Assembly (NCBI RefSeq): GCF_900497805.2
Contig: NW_020954569.1
Span: 22,741,903 to 22,805,902, forward strand
Direction of reading: 5' to 3'
DNA length: 64,000 nt
From: Vombatus ursinus
Lineage: Eukaryota; Chordata; Mammalia; Diprotodontia; Vombatidae
Shown: positions 11,152 to 22,622 of the stretch, in pieces
How positions within the stretch are numbered: position 1 is the first letter of the stretch
Layout of the letters: every line of letters begins with the position of its first letter
The notes under the pieces: model-generated
The model's input: the letters and a program-made list of their open reading frames with translations, nothing else
The model's database searches: none
What the model was told of the DNA's origin: nothing
Made by a program: the position numbers and the translations under genes

Positions 11152-11233
11152 CATTTTGATTCAAATGGTAATATCACTTGTGATTCTAAAATAAATGTTT
11201 CTATGCCATGATATTACCATTTGAATCAAAATG
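11152..11233. other. Perfect 25-bp inverted repeat (hairpin), 32-nt loop
   Basis: The left arm (11152-11176) is the exact reverse complement of the right arm (11209-11233), with a 32-nt spacer. The arms begin 'cattttgattcaaatgg' on the left and 'tgatattaccatttgaatc' on the right. Pairing stops abruptly at both ends. Size is in the range of a miRNA precursor or a short palindromic transposon; nothing in the flanks decides between them. Confidence 0.8.
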
Positions 11234-11239
11234 ATTAGT

Positions 11240-14200
11240 CAACATCTTCCATTCAGCTATGCTTTTATGTCTTTTTTTTTTTGCCTAGGAAAATGCTTCT
11301 AATTTTTAAATCTATTCAATCTTAACAAAATTCTATATTAATTCAGTCAGGAAACAATATTTAGTGTTATAGTCATCACATCTTTGCCTCCTGAAAATTA
11401 AGATTTGTAAATAAATTACTATCATGCACTGATAGGCATATTAAGAAGCACCTAGAATAGCATAGTTCTTCAAGAACACAATTACTCCCATGTTTCTTAA
11501 GTCTATATGTGCCTATCACAAGGCTGGCAAATAATAGAATAGGAACTCTAGAAATACTTGCTGAAATTAATAAATATAAAATGACATCTAAAACTATTAA
11601 CATTATGTTGTTGCCTTATAATTGAAAAATATTATGTTTCTTTTCTATAGTATTAGCACAGTCAAATAACTAAGCATTTGTTTTCTTTTCCAGCCTCCAA
11701 ACAAAATCATATCTGAGAGAAGTAATTATTTTCTATTATATCAATAACTCATTATTAATTAGGATCCAGGCTTTTTATCTCCTTATTCAAGGACCAGCCC
11801 CTGTAAATCAATCAGCCAGCCTCTGAAGGACATGGTTAATAGATGAGATTGCCCTAATCCTCATGGAACAAACTCCTAGAATGTGGGCTGGATCCTACCG
11901 AACTAGGAGACCTTACTTCTGTTTAGAGTGTAAACAGAATCTAATCTAGGTAAATTCCTACTCCAAAGCAGTGATCCCATGCCCTTATACCCCTTATACC
12001 CCCAAGTAGGACTAATTCAGGAAATAACTTTAGGGGAAGAAAAAAAATGAAATGAAATAATACAAGAATTTCAGCTCTAAATACTATCATCCTATAAATA
12101 TAAATTTGTTGACTCTTTCTGAACCTATTTGAAATGTTTGGTCAAAACACTTGATTTTACCAACTCTTGTCTCCAAACTTTAACAATCCAATAGGAAAAA
12201 GTCACAGATTGGAAGAAGAAAGACTTCAGTCCCTGGATAAAACTATACCAAAATGGCCATTCAGACCCAGTACTATAAAAATCCCCAAGATGCTCTTGTT
12301 AAGGATGGAATGGTGTTCAACTGAATCCCAATAAAATGTTCATAAGATTTTCTTTGAATGAAAAGGATCTTTTTTTAAAAAAATAATTACAAATGATTAT
12401 TAGTCTATAAATTGAGAATTTTGGCTGAAATAAAAATTAGAAGGAGTAGCTAGATCATATCAAGTGTAGGTGGAGAAAATATGTGGTCTGCTGAAGACTA
12501 TACAATATTGAAAACAGTCAAGCATGATTTTACAGGACATATCTGGGAGAAGATTATAAATGGATATTAATATGAGTAGACATGGGCAATTAAGAAGACA
12601 GAAACAATTACCTAGCCCTGTGCCTGTTTCCTTATTTTTAAAAACTTTATAAGTGTGATCAATATGCATGTCATGATTGGGCTTAAAGAAAACATAAAAA
12701 AGGAACAGGCAGATTTCACAAGTGATTCCTATAGCAGAAAATATCTTTATGTCACATAATTGACTGCTGAGAGATGTGGTGCATACAAGACCTAAAAGCA
12801 CTTACTGCTTCCTGATTAAAAAGTAAATAAATAAGACATATTTCAGTGTAAAGCACACACCCCAACCTCCCCACCATGTGCATGTTAACAAACACACTAA
12901 CTAGAAAGGGGAGTGTCAAGGATAACAGAAAAAGGCACAATTTTAACATACTTTTCTATCTATAGTTGTGTATAAATTATTTGAAAAAAGCAGTAATTTT
13001 TACCTGGTTTCATTTTGTGATTGCCATGTGTCCCTGTGAGCTTCTACTGATTCTAGGCAGGCTCAGAACATCTAACTTTGAACAGACAAAGCCAGATTGA
13101 CTTGTTTTCCCCACTTTTAGTCCATTCACTATCATCTGAGCACTAGATTTCACACCATACATGTGTTTCAGTACTCTTTTTTGTTACATTAATGACTCAA
13201 TGCTTTTAAAAAGTGAACAGTACTCCAAGGAAATGTGCAATAGTTCTAACTCTTAAAAAGCACACTTTAATGATTATTAGAGATATTTAAGTGTCTACTG
13301 ATGTGGCAAGTTAAGTGTTTGAAGTGTTTTCCAAGTCCACAATTAAAAAAATCAGTTGTACTAAGTTAAAAGTGAAGTCCAAACAAGAAACAAAGAAAAC
13401 AAGACACACTAGAACCTGACAAACTATTACTACCAAATGGCCTAATTCTCAAAACAAAACAAAACAAAAAAAACAAAAACAGAAACAAAACAAGCAAAGA
13501 CTTAAAGAGAGACTTAACCATTGGAAGGGTTCATATTCATTCTTCTATAGTATAACATAGGTGTTATGAAGTTAGAGGAAACACAATAGAATCAGTTTAA
13601 AAAAACCTGTTAATTGTTGCAATGAAAAAAAATCATTGCAAAAATAGCTTGATGCAAACACTGGACTGCTAAAGGTGGGAAAATGTGCTTGTTTTATTTG
13701 TTTTTACTGATAAAAGTCATTTCATTCAAGACCTCACCAAATCCATTGTCAGAAAATATCCAGGTAAACCTCTATGACCAGGGTAACTTCATCAAACTGT
13801 AAAATATCTACTACCTCTTCCCTTTAAAAATAAATAAGTTTTTGTCTGTCTTTTTTTTATTTTCAGTAAGCTAGAAAATTTTATTACCAATGAAGAAATG
13901 ATAATATCTCTTAAACATATTGATATGCTAAGAGAAGAATCTTTTACTGAATTATAGAAATTTCCAAATGAAGAGTAAAAACTGCAACATGACCTTACAC
14001 TAAGGTACATGGCATGGAAATTTAAGGTACTTAACAGAGCTAGAGATAAACAGAACCTTAATGACCTGTAAACTCATCTGATTAAACTCCATTGAAAATC
14101 TATAATATAATCAATGATTAAAAAAAATAACACTAAACTCTTTGTCAAAGGTATACTTCCTATATAATTTGAAGTATAAAGAAAAATTAAACTTTTATTA

Positions 14201-14350
14201 GTAACTAAATAAATTTATTTAACTTTGTTCTAGTTAATTTCTGTACCACTGAATCTCTGTCCTTATCTCTCATTTCTTATGCACAGCTCTCTATTTATTA
14301 ATCTAAAAACTTTCAAAATATTGAATGTGTGTCATCATTGTAATGAAATA
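11240..14350. other. Long stretch with no recognised gene or repeat
   Basis: About 3.1 kb with no repeat I can name apart from an A-rich (CAAAA)n patch at 13450-13497. Frames of 113 and 105 codons or less show no domains; two overlapping minus-strand frames near 12460-12949 are hydrophobic but have no motif. It may be unique intergenic or intronic DNA. Confidence 0.4.
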
Positions 14351-14364
14351 GGTTTAAAATAAAG

Positions 14365-14585
14365 ACAGCTAGGTGCCTCAGTGGATAGAGTACTGGGTCT
14401 GGAGTCAGGAAGATCTGAATTCAAATTCAGCCTCAGACACTTACTAGCTGTGTCACCCTGGGCAAGTTGCTTAACCTCTGTTTGCCTTAATATGTTGGAG
14501 AAGGAAATGGCAAACCACTTTTGCCAAGAAAACCCTATATGGGGTCATGATGAGTTGGACATGACTGAACAACAATAATAAAAAA
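14365..14585 (+). mobile_element. MAR1-type CORE-SINE
   Basis: tRNA-like head 'cagctaggtgcctcagtgga', CORE 'ctgtgtcaccctgggcaag', and the MAR1 3' part 'aaatggcaaaccacttttgc', 'atatggggtcatgatgag', 'gaacaacaataata'. A perfect 11-bp target duplication, ttaaaataaag, lies at 14354-14364 and 14586-14596. The short plus-strand frame starting at 14381 is SINE-derived. Confidence 0.95.
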
Positions 14586-14654
14586 TTAAAATAAAGTTCT
14601 AATCTTAGATTTGGACAGATGGTGGAAAGCTTTTAGCATCTTCTCCCACAGACT

Positions 14655-14745
14655 GAAAGAATTTTATTACTGCTACTATTATTACTGCTACTACTAACTA
14701 CTACAACTACCACTACTACTACTATTAATATTTATTATTATAAAA
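14655..14745. repeat. (ACT)n-like microsatellite, imperfect
   Basis: Repeated ctact/attactgct units over about 80 bp. Confidence 0.7.
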
Positions 14746-15261
14746 CAACTCAATTATATATAAAACTTGACTGTTTACAAGCACAAACATTTTAAACAAC
14801 TTGCCAAATTTTATTTCAGTGATAGAAGCAGAGCTGGACTGAGGGCTCTTGCTTCTAGACCTCTATTCCTTTTACTGCCCAGTGATGTCTCTCCCAAAAC
14901 ATCCTTTGGCTCAGGATTTACTATTGAGAGCAAACTACATATTGCTTGAGTAGATTACCATTTTTCTGTTGTTTTCCACAAACATTCAAAACTATGTAAA
15001 ATCCCACATTGATATCCTCATGAAGAAATCTTTAACTCCCATGTCTGGTAATTGCCAACTTCCTACTCTACCATTCATCCTAGAAAGGGGAATATTTTCA
15101 ATCATTCTCAGTCACTCAACAATTATTCCAAGAATGCCACAATTGGAAGAGCAATTATTCTACTTCTCTAAATGTTATCAACATCCCAGAATTCATCCTT
15201 AGAACTAGTCTTCTTAACAAGAATCAGCAAGCATCTTCTTATTGGTTAGAGTCTAGGGAAG

Positions 15262-15720
15262 TAAATAGTAGGATCATAGATTTAGAATAGGAAGTGACCT
15301 TAAAGTCCATTTAATACAACTTCATTTTCCAGGTAGGGGAATTAAGGCCCAGAGAAATTAAATGCTAGTTAGGGAGCATAGTGAATAAAGTTCTATACTT
15401 GGCATCAGGAACAATTGACTGCCTCAGTCATTTACTAGTTATGTGATGCTGGCAAAGTCATATTATCTCTTAAAGCCTCAATTTCCTCTTCTGTGAAATG
15501 AGGATCATAATACTATCTACTTTGTAGGGTTGTTATTAGGATCCAATGAGATAGCACGTACAAAGAACTTTGCAAATCCAAAAATGTCATATAAATGCTA
15601 GTTATTATCAAGTCACTTGTCCAAGGTCGCATAAGAAGTAAGTTTGGGTGTTCCAACTAAATCTTCTGACTTCAGAGGTAGTGTACATTCTATTACCTCA
15701 TATTGTTGCCCCACCTTGGG
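15262..15720 (-). mobile_element. MIR/THER-type SINE (antisense), split by a second MIR
   Basis: Left part: 'aggatcatagatttagaata', 'aaagtccatttaatacaac', 'aattaaggcccagagaaatt'. Right part: 'aagtcacttgtccaaggtcg', 'gtgtacattctattacct'. Together they make one antisense MIR-like element with a sense-oriented MIR (15372-15609) in its middle. Confidence 0.6.
15372..15609 (+). mobile_element. MIR/THER-type SINE nested in an older one
   Basis: Sense order: 'gcatcaggaacaattgac', 'catttactagttatgtga', 'cctcaatttcctcttctgtg', 'gtagggttgttattaggatc', 'ctttgcaaatccaaaaatg', 'tcatataaatgctagttatt'. Confidence 0.75.
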
Positions 15721-17320
15721 GAAAATCAAGGACTATTTAAAAATGAAAGGAAGGGGAAGAGAAGAAAGCAATGTGGGAATTTGCAATGTCTTCTCTTGCT
15801 ATATATAGTGTCCCATCAAGTTGCTTTCTTGATTACCTTTCCTGCCAAGAGAGATCATAAAAAGAAGATAGGCTGAACATCTCGCTAAATGACATTTGCC
15901 TAGTGCTAACGGAAGTTTCTGATTAAAATGGTGTGAAGCCTGCTGCTTCAGATATCACTGTGATTTAGAGTGTAATCACGATAGCTTCATGTGTTTTGGC
16001 CTACACTCCATTTTTCATTGATGAATTTTATCAGAAACTCCCACACCTTCTGAGGAAAAATGTCACTTTTCTCAGCACTCTCATCAATCTCTCTTTCACT
16101 TACACAGCTTCTGTCATTTTCTGAGAAGCTCTGTTTGTGAGATCAAGAATGATGAGACCTTAACTCTAATAGGCAGAAAGATGCTTGTTTGGTAGTTTTC
16201 TTCTACAAGTAGACTTGGCTTCACTCCCAATACTACCAGGAGGGAATAGAAGATTCCAGAGGCTTATAGGATCTGGAAGAAAAATTGGTTAGACAAGATG
16301 GAAAAACAATATTATGAAACCCAAGTGATTTAAAGCATCCTTTTAGTAATTAGATATATGTTTTCTTTCATTCTTCACAAGTGATTCGAGGAACCACAGG
16401 CTTTGCAAGGATCACCTCATCCAAAGCTATTCATAAACACAAGTCTATTCAAAAGTTTGGAACAGGAAATTAAAAAGAATGCAGGACTAAATTGAATCTG
16501 CATGTGGAATGTAACTAAAGAGAATATAATTACCTAAACTGGAATCCAATTACTTCTTATAAAAAGGCTGAACATAGTTGTCTACAGAGAAGGTGTTCTC
16601 CACTTACACTTCGAGCTGTACATTAAACTTCCACTATTGCATGAATTCAAAGAGACACCTTTTACAGGGTTTGAGTCACTCTCCCTAAAGTCCTAAGAAG
16701 TTTTGTCCAGGCCTTTTAGCCTGTGCTAATGACACATTCCAGCTTCTACTTGTTATGCAATCTAACCAAGCCCAATAAACCTCCTAATACCTAGTTACAG
16801 AAGTTGGCAGAGTAATGAAAGAATAAAAAGGATTGTGGCCTAATCTGTGTATAAGATAAGTAGGCTCCCAAAGTTGAAACAAAAGAATCACTGTAGGGAT
16901 CATTCTTTCCAGACTTCTATTTAAAAATGAAGAAACTGAGGTTCAAATAGTCTAAGGAATTTGTGGTCAAAAGTTTTTTCACCAAAGAAACCCACATTAC
17001 AATTATACTTACTTTCATGAATGCTTGCTGTGGATGGAACAAAATGGCATTACACAAAGATCCTACCTCTCTAATTTTTTAAACCTGAGGCCTGAATTGC
17101 CTTACACAAACACAAATATATTACCTTATAAAAGCACAAATAAAAACAACAATAACAAAAAAGAAAAAGATAAGACCCTAAAGAATGATGAAAATGAAAC
17201 AATGAATTCTGGAAAGACTAGTCAAATTTACAAGAACCAAAGACACAAATGTGATGGGAACTGTTTTTTTTTTCTTTTAATTGAATGAAAAATGAGGCAG
17301 AGACTGTAAATTTTTCCCAA
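15721..17320. other. Unrecognised, non-repetitive-looking stretch
   Basis: No repeat family recognised over 1.6 kb, apart from a possible MIR scrap near 16920. A consensus-like TATA element (tataaaaagg, 16558-16567) and nearby TAATTA/CCAATTA motifs are present, but no ORF or exon follows that I can support. A 17-bp imperfect inverted pair ('ggaagtttctgattaaaat' near 15910 and 'attttatcagaaactcc' near 16025) lies here. Confidence 0.35.
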
Positions 17321-17324
17321 CCCC

Positions 17325-17705
17325 TTTCCCTCAGCATATCACAATGACTGTGGTTATCTGGCTTCTCCTATCAGAATGTTTCTGTATATACTTATATATC
17401 TTGCCTACTCTGAAGCAAGATCCTTTAGGACAGGGGTTAATCCATTTTTATTTTTGTATAAGTACCTAGTACAGTACCTGATACATAATAGGTACTTAAT
17501 AAATGCTTTTTGAGTAGCAGCCAGGTGGCACAGTGGACAGAGCACCGGCCCTGAAGTCAGGAGGACCTGAGTTTAAATCTGACCTCAGACCAAACACTTG
17601 ACACGTACTAGCTGTGTGACCTTGGGCAAGTCACTTAACTCCAATTGTCTAAAAAAGAAAAAGTCATTAGTTTAAAAAAATGCTTTTCGATTGTTTATTG
17701 ATTAA
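17325..17705 (+). mobile_element. L2 LINE 3' end, split by a SINE near its tail
   Basis: 'cctatcagaatgtttctgta', 'tgaagcaagatcctttagga', 'gtacctagtacagtacctga', 'ggtacttaataaatgc', then after a SINE the L2 terminal 'gattgtttattgattaatca'. Confidence 0.75.
17514..17677 (+). mobile_element. tRNA-headed marsupial SINE (WSINE-like)
   Basis: 'gcagccaggtggcacagtgg', 'agagcaccggccctgaagtc', 'ggaggacctgagtttaaat', 'gctgtgtgaccttgggca', 'acttaactccaattgtct' and an A-rich tail. Flanks aaatgctttttga (17501-17513) and aaatgcttttcga (17678-17690) are a 13-bp target duplication with one mismatch. It shares the 'cagaccaa(a/t)cacttgaca' variant with the copy at 36082. Confidence 0.9.
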
Positions 17706-17721
17706 TCATGAGTAGATTTCT

Positions 17722-19042
17722 GCCATTTATTTTTATTTTTAATCTTTTTTATTAATTTGTTTTGATTTATCAACAATCACTGCCATAAGCTTTTGAGTTT
17801 TAAATTTTTCTCCCCCTTCCTTCTGACATATACATATACATGTACATTCCTATTAAACATTTTCCCATTAGTCGTGTTGTAAGGAAGAATTAGAAGCAAT
17901 AGAAGGAACCACCAGAAAGAGGAAACAAAACAAAACAGAAGAAAAAAAATAGCAAATAGTATGCTTCGATCTGCATTCAAACTCCATAGTTCTTTCTTTG
18001 GATGTGGATAGCATTTTCCATCATGAAACCTTTGGAGATGTCTTAGATTCTTGCATTTCTGAGGAGGGTTAAGTCTATCAATGTTAGTCATCACACAATA
18101 TGGCTGTTACTGTGTACAACATTCTCCTGGTTCTGCTCACTTCACTCAGCATCAGACCATACAAGTCTTTCCAGGTTTTTCTGAGGTCAACCTGTTCATC
18201 ATTTTTTATAGCACAATAGTATTCCATTGTATTCATATATCACAACTTGTTCGGCCATTCCCTAATTGATGGGCATCCCCTCAACATCCAATTCTTTGCC
18301 ATCACAGAAAGAGCTGCTATAAATATTTTTGTACATGTGGGTCATTTCCCCATTTTTATGATCTCTTTCAAATATAGCTCTAGAAGTGCTATTGCTGTGT
18401 CAAATGGTATGCACATTTTTATAGCCCTTTGGGCACAGTTCCAAATTGCTCTCCAAAATGGGTTGGATCATTTCACAACTCCACCAATAATGCATTAGTG
18501 TTCCAATTTTCCCACATCTTCTCCAACATTTATCATTTTCCTGTTTTGTCATGTTGGCTGATCTGATAGGTGTTATGTGGTACTTCAGAGTTATTTTGAT
18601 TTGCATTTCTCTAATCAATAGTGATTTAGAGCATTTTTTTTCATATGACTATAGATGGTTTTAATTTCTTCATCTGAGAATTACCTGTTCATATCCTTTA
18701 ACCATTTATCAATTGGGGGATGACTTGTATTCTTATAAATTTGACTTAGTTCTCTATATATTTTTGAAATGAGGCCCTTATTAGAGACACTGGTTATAAA
18801 GATTCTTTCCCAGTTTTCTGCTTCTCTCCTAATCTTGGTTGTATTGGCTTTGTTTGTGCAAAAGCTTTTCAATTTAATGTAATCAAAATTATCCATTTTA
18901 CATTTAATAATGTTCTCTATCTCCTGTTTAGTCATGAATTCTTCTATTCTCCATAAATCTGACAGGTAAACTATTCCTTGCTCTCCCAGTTTGCTTATAG
19001 TATCAGCCTTTATATCTAAATCATGAACCTATTTTGAACTTT
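17722..19042 (-). mobile_element. L1 LINE 3' fragment (antisense), ORF2 C-terminus and 3' UTR
   Basis: The reverse complement gives L1 ORF2 C-terminal coding ('MTKQEIENIIKCKMDNFDYI' and 'KSFCTNKANTTKIRREAENW', from 18935 leftward), followed by 'GKIGTLMHYWWSCEMIQPIL', and then an L1 3' UTR with a purine-rich patch and A-rich tail. It is 5'-truncated near 19042, about 1.3 kb long, with stops. It shares sequence and orientation-independent truncation point with the copy at 22623-23875. Confidence 0.9.
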
Positions 19043-19074
19043 TGTCATTTTAATTACCATATTCCATAAAGGGA

Positions 19075-19195
19075 AAATCAGATAGTAAGATACTGAGCTT
19101 GCCTTAGAATCAGGAAAACCTTGGGTCAAGTTTACTTCTAACACATCTTGGCTGTCATTCTGCACAAGTTACCTAAGCACCTAACCTCTCAATGG
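19075..19195 (+). mobile_element. MIR-type SINE fragment
   Basis: 'tagaatcaggaaaacctt', 'tcttggctgtcattctgcac', 'aagcacctaacctctcaatg' follow a diverged MIR order. Confidence 0.4.
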
Positions 19196-19273
19196 AGCAT
19201 ATGTTGCGGAGTAAATATTTACCTGGATTGGTTGAGGGATTTTCCTCACCCAAATTTCCCCACACAAATGAAA

Positions 19274-19274
<1 letters not shown>

Positions 19275-19318
<44 letters not shown>
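19275..19318. repeat. (CA)n microsatellite
   Basis: Twenty-two uninterrupted CA units. The three short frames crossing it are repeat-derived. Confidence 0.97.
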
Positions 19319-19319
<1 letters not shown>

Positions 19320-20080
19320 CCCAGTTAGTCTCAGAAAGGTTTGGAAGATTGAAGGTACAATTAAAGGGAAATGTAAGTGTTTTACTAGGTTTCTAGACCT
19401 ATAAAAACTGATGACATATTTAAAAACCACAGGCCATGAACTGGGGAAAGGAGAACTACAAATTTATTCTGACTCAAACAAATGTCATTAATGGAGACCT
19501 ATTCCAAGACAAGAAGAATGGGTTTGTGTTCCAATTACTGAGTGAATATTCTTTGATACCAGATGTCAGAGGGATGCAAGAAATAAGGAAAAATTTTCAG
19601 AATGAAGTTTCCTTTTTCTAATCATGCATTTTAGTAGCAAAACTGCCGAAATAGTAAACTGAAAGATTTCTCCCCTTCAATGCTAAGAAGGGCCTCAAGT
19701 GAATGTTTTCCTTGGACAAAACCAGCTATTGGTAGTTGTGGAGAACTGAAGAAGAGAGATGGAAGGGAGATACCAGATGGAGAACAGCAAAATTGAAGCC
19801 TGACTGACATGGAAAGCTGAGAAGTAGAGAAAGCTAATGATGTTGATGACTGTCATTTACTGTAACATACAGCCACAATGAACATCATGCTATAAGGAAC
19901 ATAATCCCTTTTGGGAGTCCTACATAATACAGAACTCCAAATGTGTGAGGCTATATAGATCACTAGAGAAAGTCTGCACATTGTCAAATGTTGGTATTTT
20001 CCATAAGCTCTGATGGAAGGTTTTTGAGTTTTGTTGTTGTTTTATTTTAAAATTGGCAAATGCATGCATACATATGGATA
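19320..20080. other. No recognised feature
   Basis: Unassigned sequence between two microsatellites. Confidence 0.4.
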
Positions 20081-20082
20081 CA

Positions 20083-20140
20083 GATAGATAGATATATGGA
20101 TAGATAGATAGGTAGATAGATAGATAGATAGATGGATAGA

Positions 20141-20205
<65 letters not shown>

Positions 20206-20213
20206 TTTTTTCT
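20083..20213. repeat. Compound (GATA)n-(TAG)n microsatellite
   Basis: (GATA)n with variants at 20083-20141 runs directly into about 24 TAG/GTA units at 20142-20213. A minus-strand frame here reads poly-threonine and SIYL repeats because of the tract. Confidence 0.97.
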
Positions 20214-20214
20214 T

Positions 20215-21480
20215 TCTTCCTTTTTGTTTCCTTTGTGCTTGCAGTGGGAATTGATGAAATTCAATGTGATATCATATAATGAAGTTCCGAGATATCCTGG
20301 GTTGTGGTAATGGACCAGGCATATGAAACCTCCCTTGAAGTGTTACATAGGCATTTTGTGCCAGGTCATAGTCTTTTAAACAAGGATTACACAAAAATAA
20401 AATTCATGCCTGTGATTGTTTTGGCTGCTATTAGAAAGAACAGGAAGTGTAAAATAAAAGATAATGAGATGTAGCAACTAAAAAGAGTATCTTTGTAGCT
20501 ATATTTTCTATATTTTTGTAATGCCAGTCTACATACTTTCTGTATGGTCATTTCAGATTCCTCAGTCAGCATGAAACAAGAAAATGTAAATCTAACATTA
20601 CTTTCTAATAGAAACTATTAAATTGAGAGTTTATATTCCTGATCAATGATTTAATGCCCATCTTTTTTTTGCAGAATTTGCTGTATAGTATGAGATAAAA
20701 AATGTGTAAATGTATATAGATGAAAGCATATGATGCTAATAATATATAGAAAATTTTTAAAAGCAGAGCGTGTAGTAGAAATAGATGGAAATTGGGTTAT
20801 ACGACTCAGGCTTGCATTCCTGGTCCTACATTTGCTATCTATAAGATCTATAGGCAAATCACTTTTACCCAGTTCTTTCACCTGTTTTGTAGACATTTTG
20901 GAAAGATGTTTATGATGAAAAAATTTTCATTATCCTGAACTTAACCAAGCAATGAGCATTCATATAGCTTAGGCTGATTGCTTATTAAATGATAAGTGTG
21001 TACACTGTAGACGCAAGACATTCGTAGCTAGGTAGAATATATTACAGCATATTCTCCACCACAAGAGCGTTTGACAATCCAGGGTCATCTCTACACTAGG
21101 ATGAAATGTGTAGAACTTCAGTGGATGACTACAGAAATATAAGTTATTATTACACATCTACCTAGATAATGCGAGATGTTAAGTTTTTCAAAGTCTATCT
21201 GTCTGTCTTTAGCTAACCATCTACACATGTATGTGAACCACATATATACACACATATGGCATGGTTTAATATAATAAAATGTGCATTTACTTTATAAAGT
21301 CTTTAACTAGATTATAATTGTCATCTTTTTTTTACTGCAATGATTTTGAGAACAAAGGAAAACCATTAAAAATAGAACTTTCTGAAGGGATTCTCCAGGG
21401 AAACTTTGGAAGGTATCTTTGAGAAGACTCTTTGGAGTACTTAATATCACTTAATATCTCCTCAAAGCCACAAACATTTC
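20215..21480. other. No recognised feature
   Basis: Unassigned. A MIR scrap may lie near 20800-20890 ('ctataagatctataggcaaa'). Confidence 0.35.
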
Positions 21481-21489
21481 AAACTCAAG

Positions 21490-21712
21490 CTTATTCACCT
21501 TTCCCTCACTACCATCTCCATGCCTCTGAGATTAATTTCCATCTACTTTTCCACTATATATGGATAATTTTTCTAATATGGTGTCCTCCAGTAGAATATG
21601 AGATCCTTGGAGTGAAGGGACTATGTTTTTATCTTTCTTTTTATCCTCAGTCATTTGCACAGTACCTGGAATATAGTGAGTACTTAATAAATTCTTACTA
21701 ATGACTGCCTTA
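21490..21712 (+). mobile_element. L2 LINE 3' end
   Basis: 'cctccagtagaatatgagat', 'ttggagtgaagggactatg', 'cagtacctggaatatagtga', 'gtacttaataaattcttact' match the L2 3' UTR and terminus. Confidence 0.75.
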
Positions 21713-21713
21713 T

Positions 21714-22109
21714 CTATGTCCCATGATGGGAATGATTCCTTGTGCTCTGTGAAAGCAATGGTAGATGTGAAGACCTGACAGAAAGCCTGAATTTCTGATT
21801 ATTAGCTTTAATGATACTACTGATTGGGTCAATACCCCCAACTAATGAGATGAAATCCGTCCTATGAACATAAGATATAGATAGTGCAACAAAGAGCTGC
21901 AGGCTGGGCCTACTTGAAATTGTCATGGTGATCAGGTTGAAAGGGATACAATGGAATAATTGGAACCTCTTCATGCCCTGATAACACAAGAAGTCAAGAT
22001 ATACCAGGACAAATAAAAAATATAAATACCCTATCTTTTGAAAATCCTTCAGAGAAAATGTCAATGAAGTAGGCAAACCATTAGTCTGAATGAAATGAAC
22101 TGAAGGCAT
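21714..22109 (-). other. Open frame of 131 codons, not recognised
   Basis: The minus-strand frame begins MPSVHFIQTNGLPTSLTF and is hydrophobic in its first half (GYLYFLFVLVYLDFL). The segment 'GLPTSLTFSLKDFQKIG' loosely recalls type 1 vomeronasal receptors around transmembrane helices 2-3, but spacing is off, the second half does not follow, and upstream frames contain stops. It could be a receptor pseudogene remnant or chance. It ends against an L2 3' end. Confidence 0.2.
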
Positions 22110-22605
22110 GATTTTTTTAATGTGCTAATACTATAGCATCTCACTAGGAGTGGGTGATGGGGGTATGCTGCTTTTATGTAAAAGGTTTCTCATAAGCTCT
22201 AAGAATCCAACAATGCATTCTTGTCCAGTTCAAGGCATATGATAAAACTAATTTCAGATGAAATAAGAAGATTAAATCAAGAAGCACTCAGATTTATAGA
22301 GGTGAAAGTGGATATCCTTGAGGTAATTGGAAAGCACCATATCATTTAAATTTCAGAAAATATAAATAATAACAAATGGCATGAATGTTTCAAATTATTT
22401 GGCCCCACATACTCTGGAATTCCCCAAAGGCCTTTTTGAGTTTGACAACATTAATCCAACTAGCAGACCAATTATAGAAAAAATAGAGTAATTCAGAATA
22501 GAGAGTACCTACCATAATCATCATGGAAGAATACATTATCTCACAATATCTAATGGAAAATATAAAATATTTCAGTGCAGTATTTGTAGCATCCTTTGCT
22601 ATAAG
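22110..22605. other. No recognised feature
   Basis: Unassigned sequence ending at the left target duplication of the next L1. A 78-codon minus-strand frame (22390-22626) is hydrophobic without a motif. Confidence 0.35.
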
Positions 22606-22622
22606 AAGAATCATGAACTTTA

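Noticed and set aside
16557-16800. Promoter plus gene following the TATA-like motif
   Set aside because: No open frame, exon-like structure or CpG island follows; kept only as a motif note.
19920-20264. Poly-threonine protein on the minus strand
   Set aside because: Translation of the (TAG)n/(GATA)n microsatellite.
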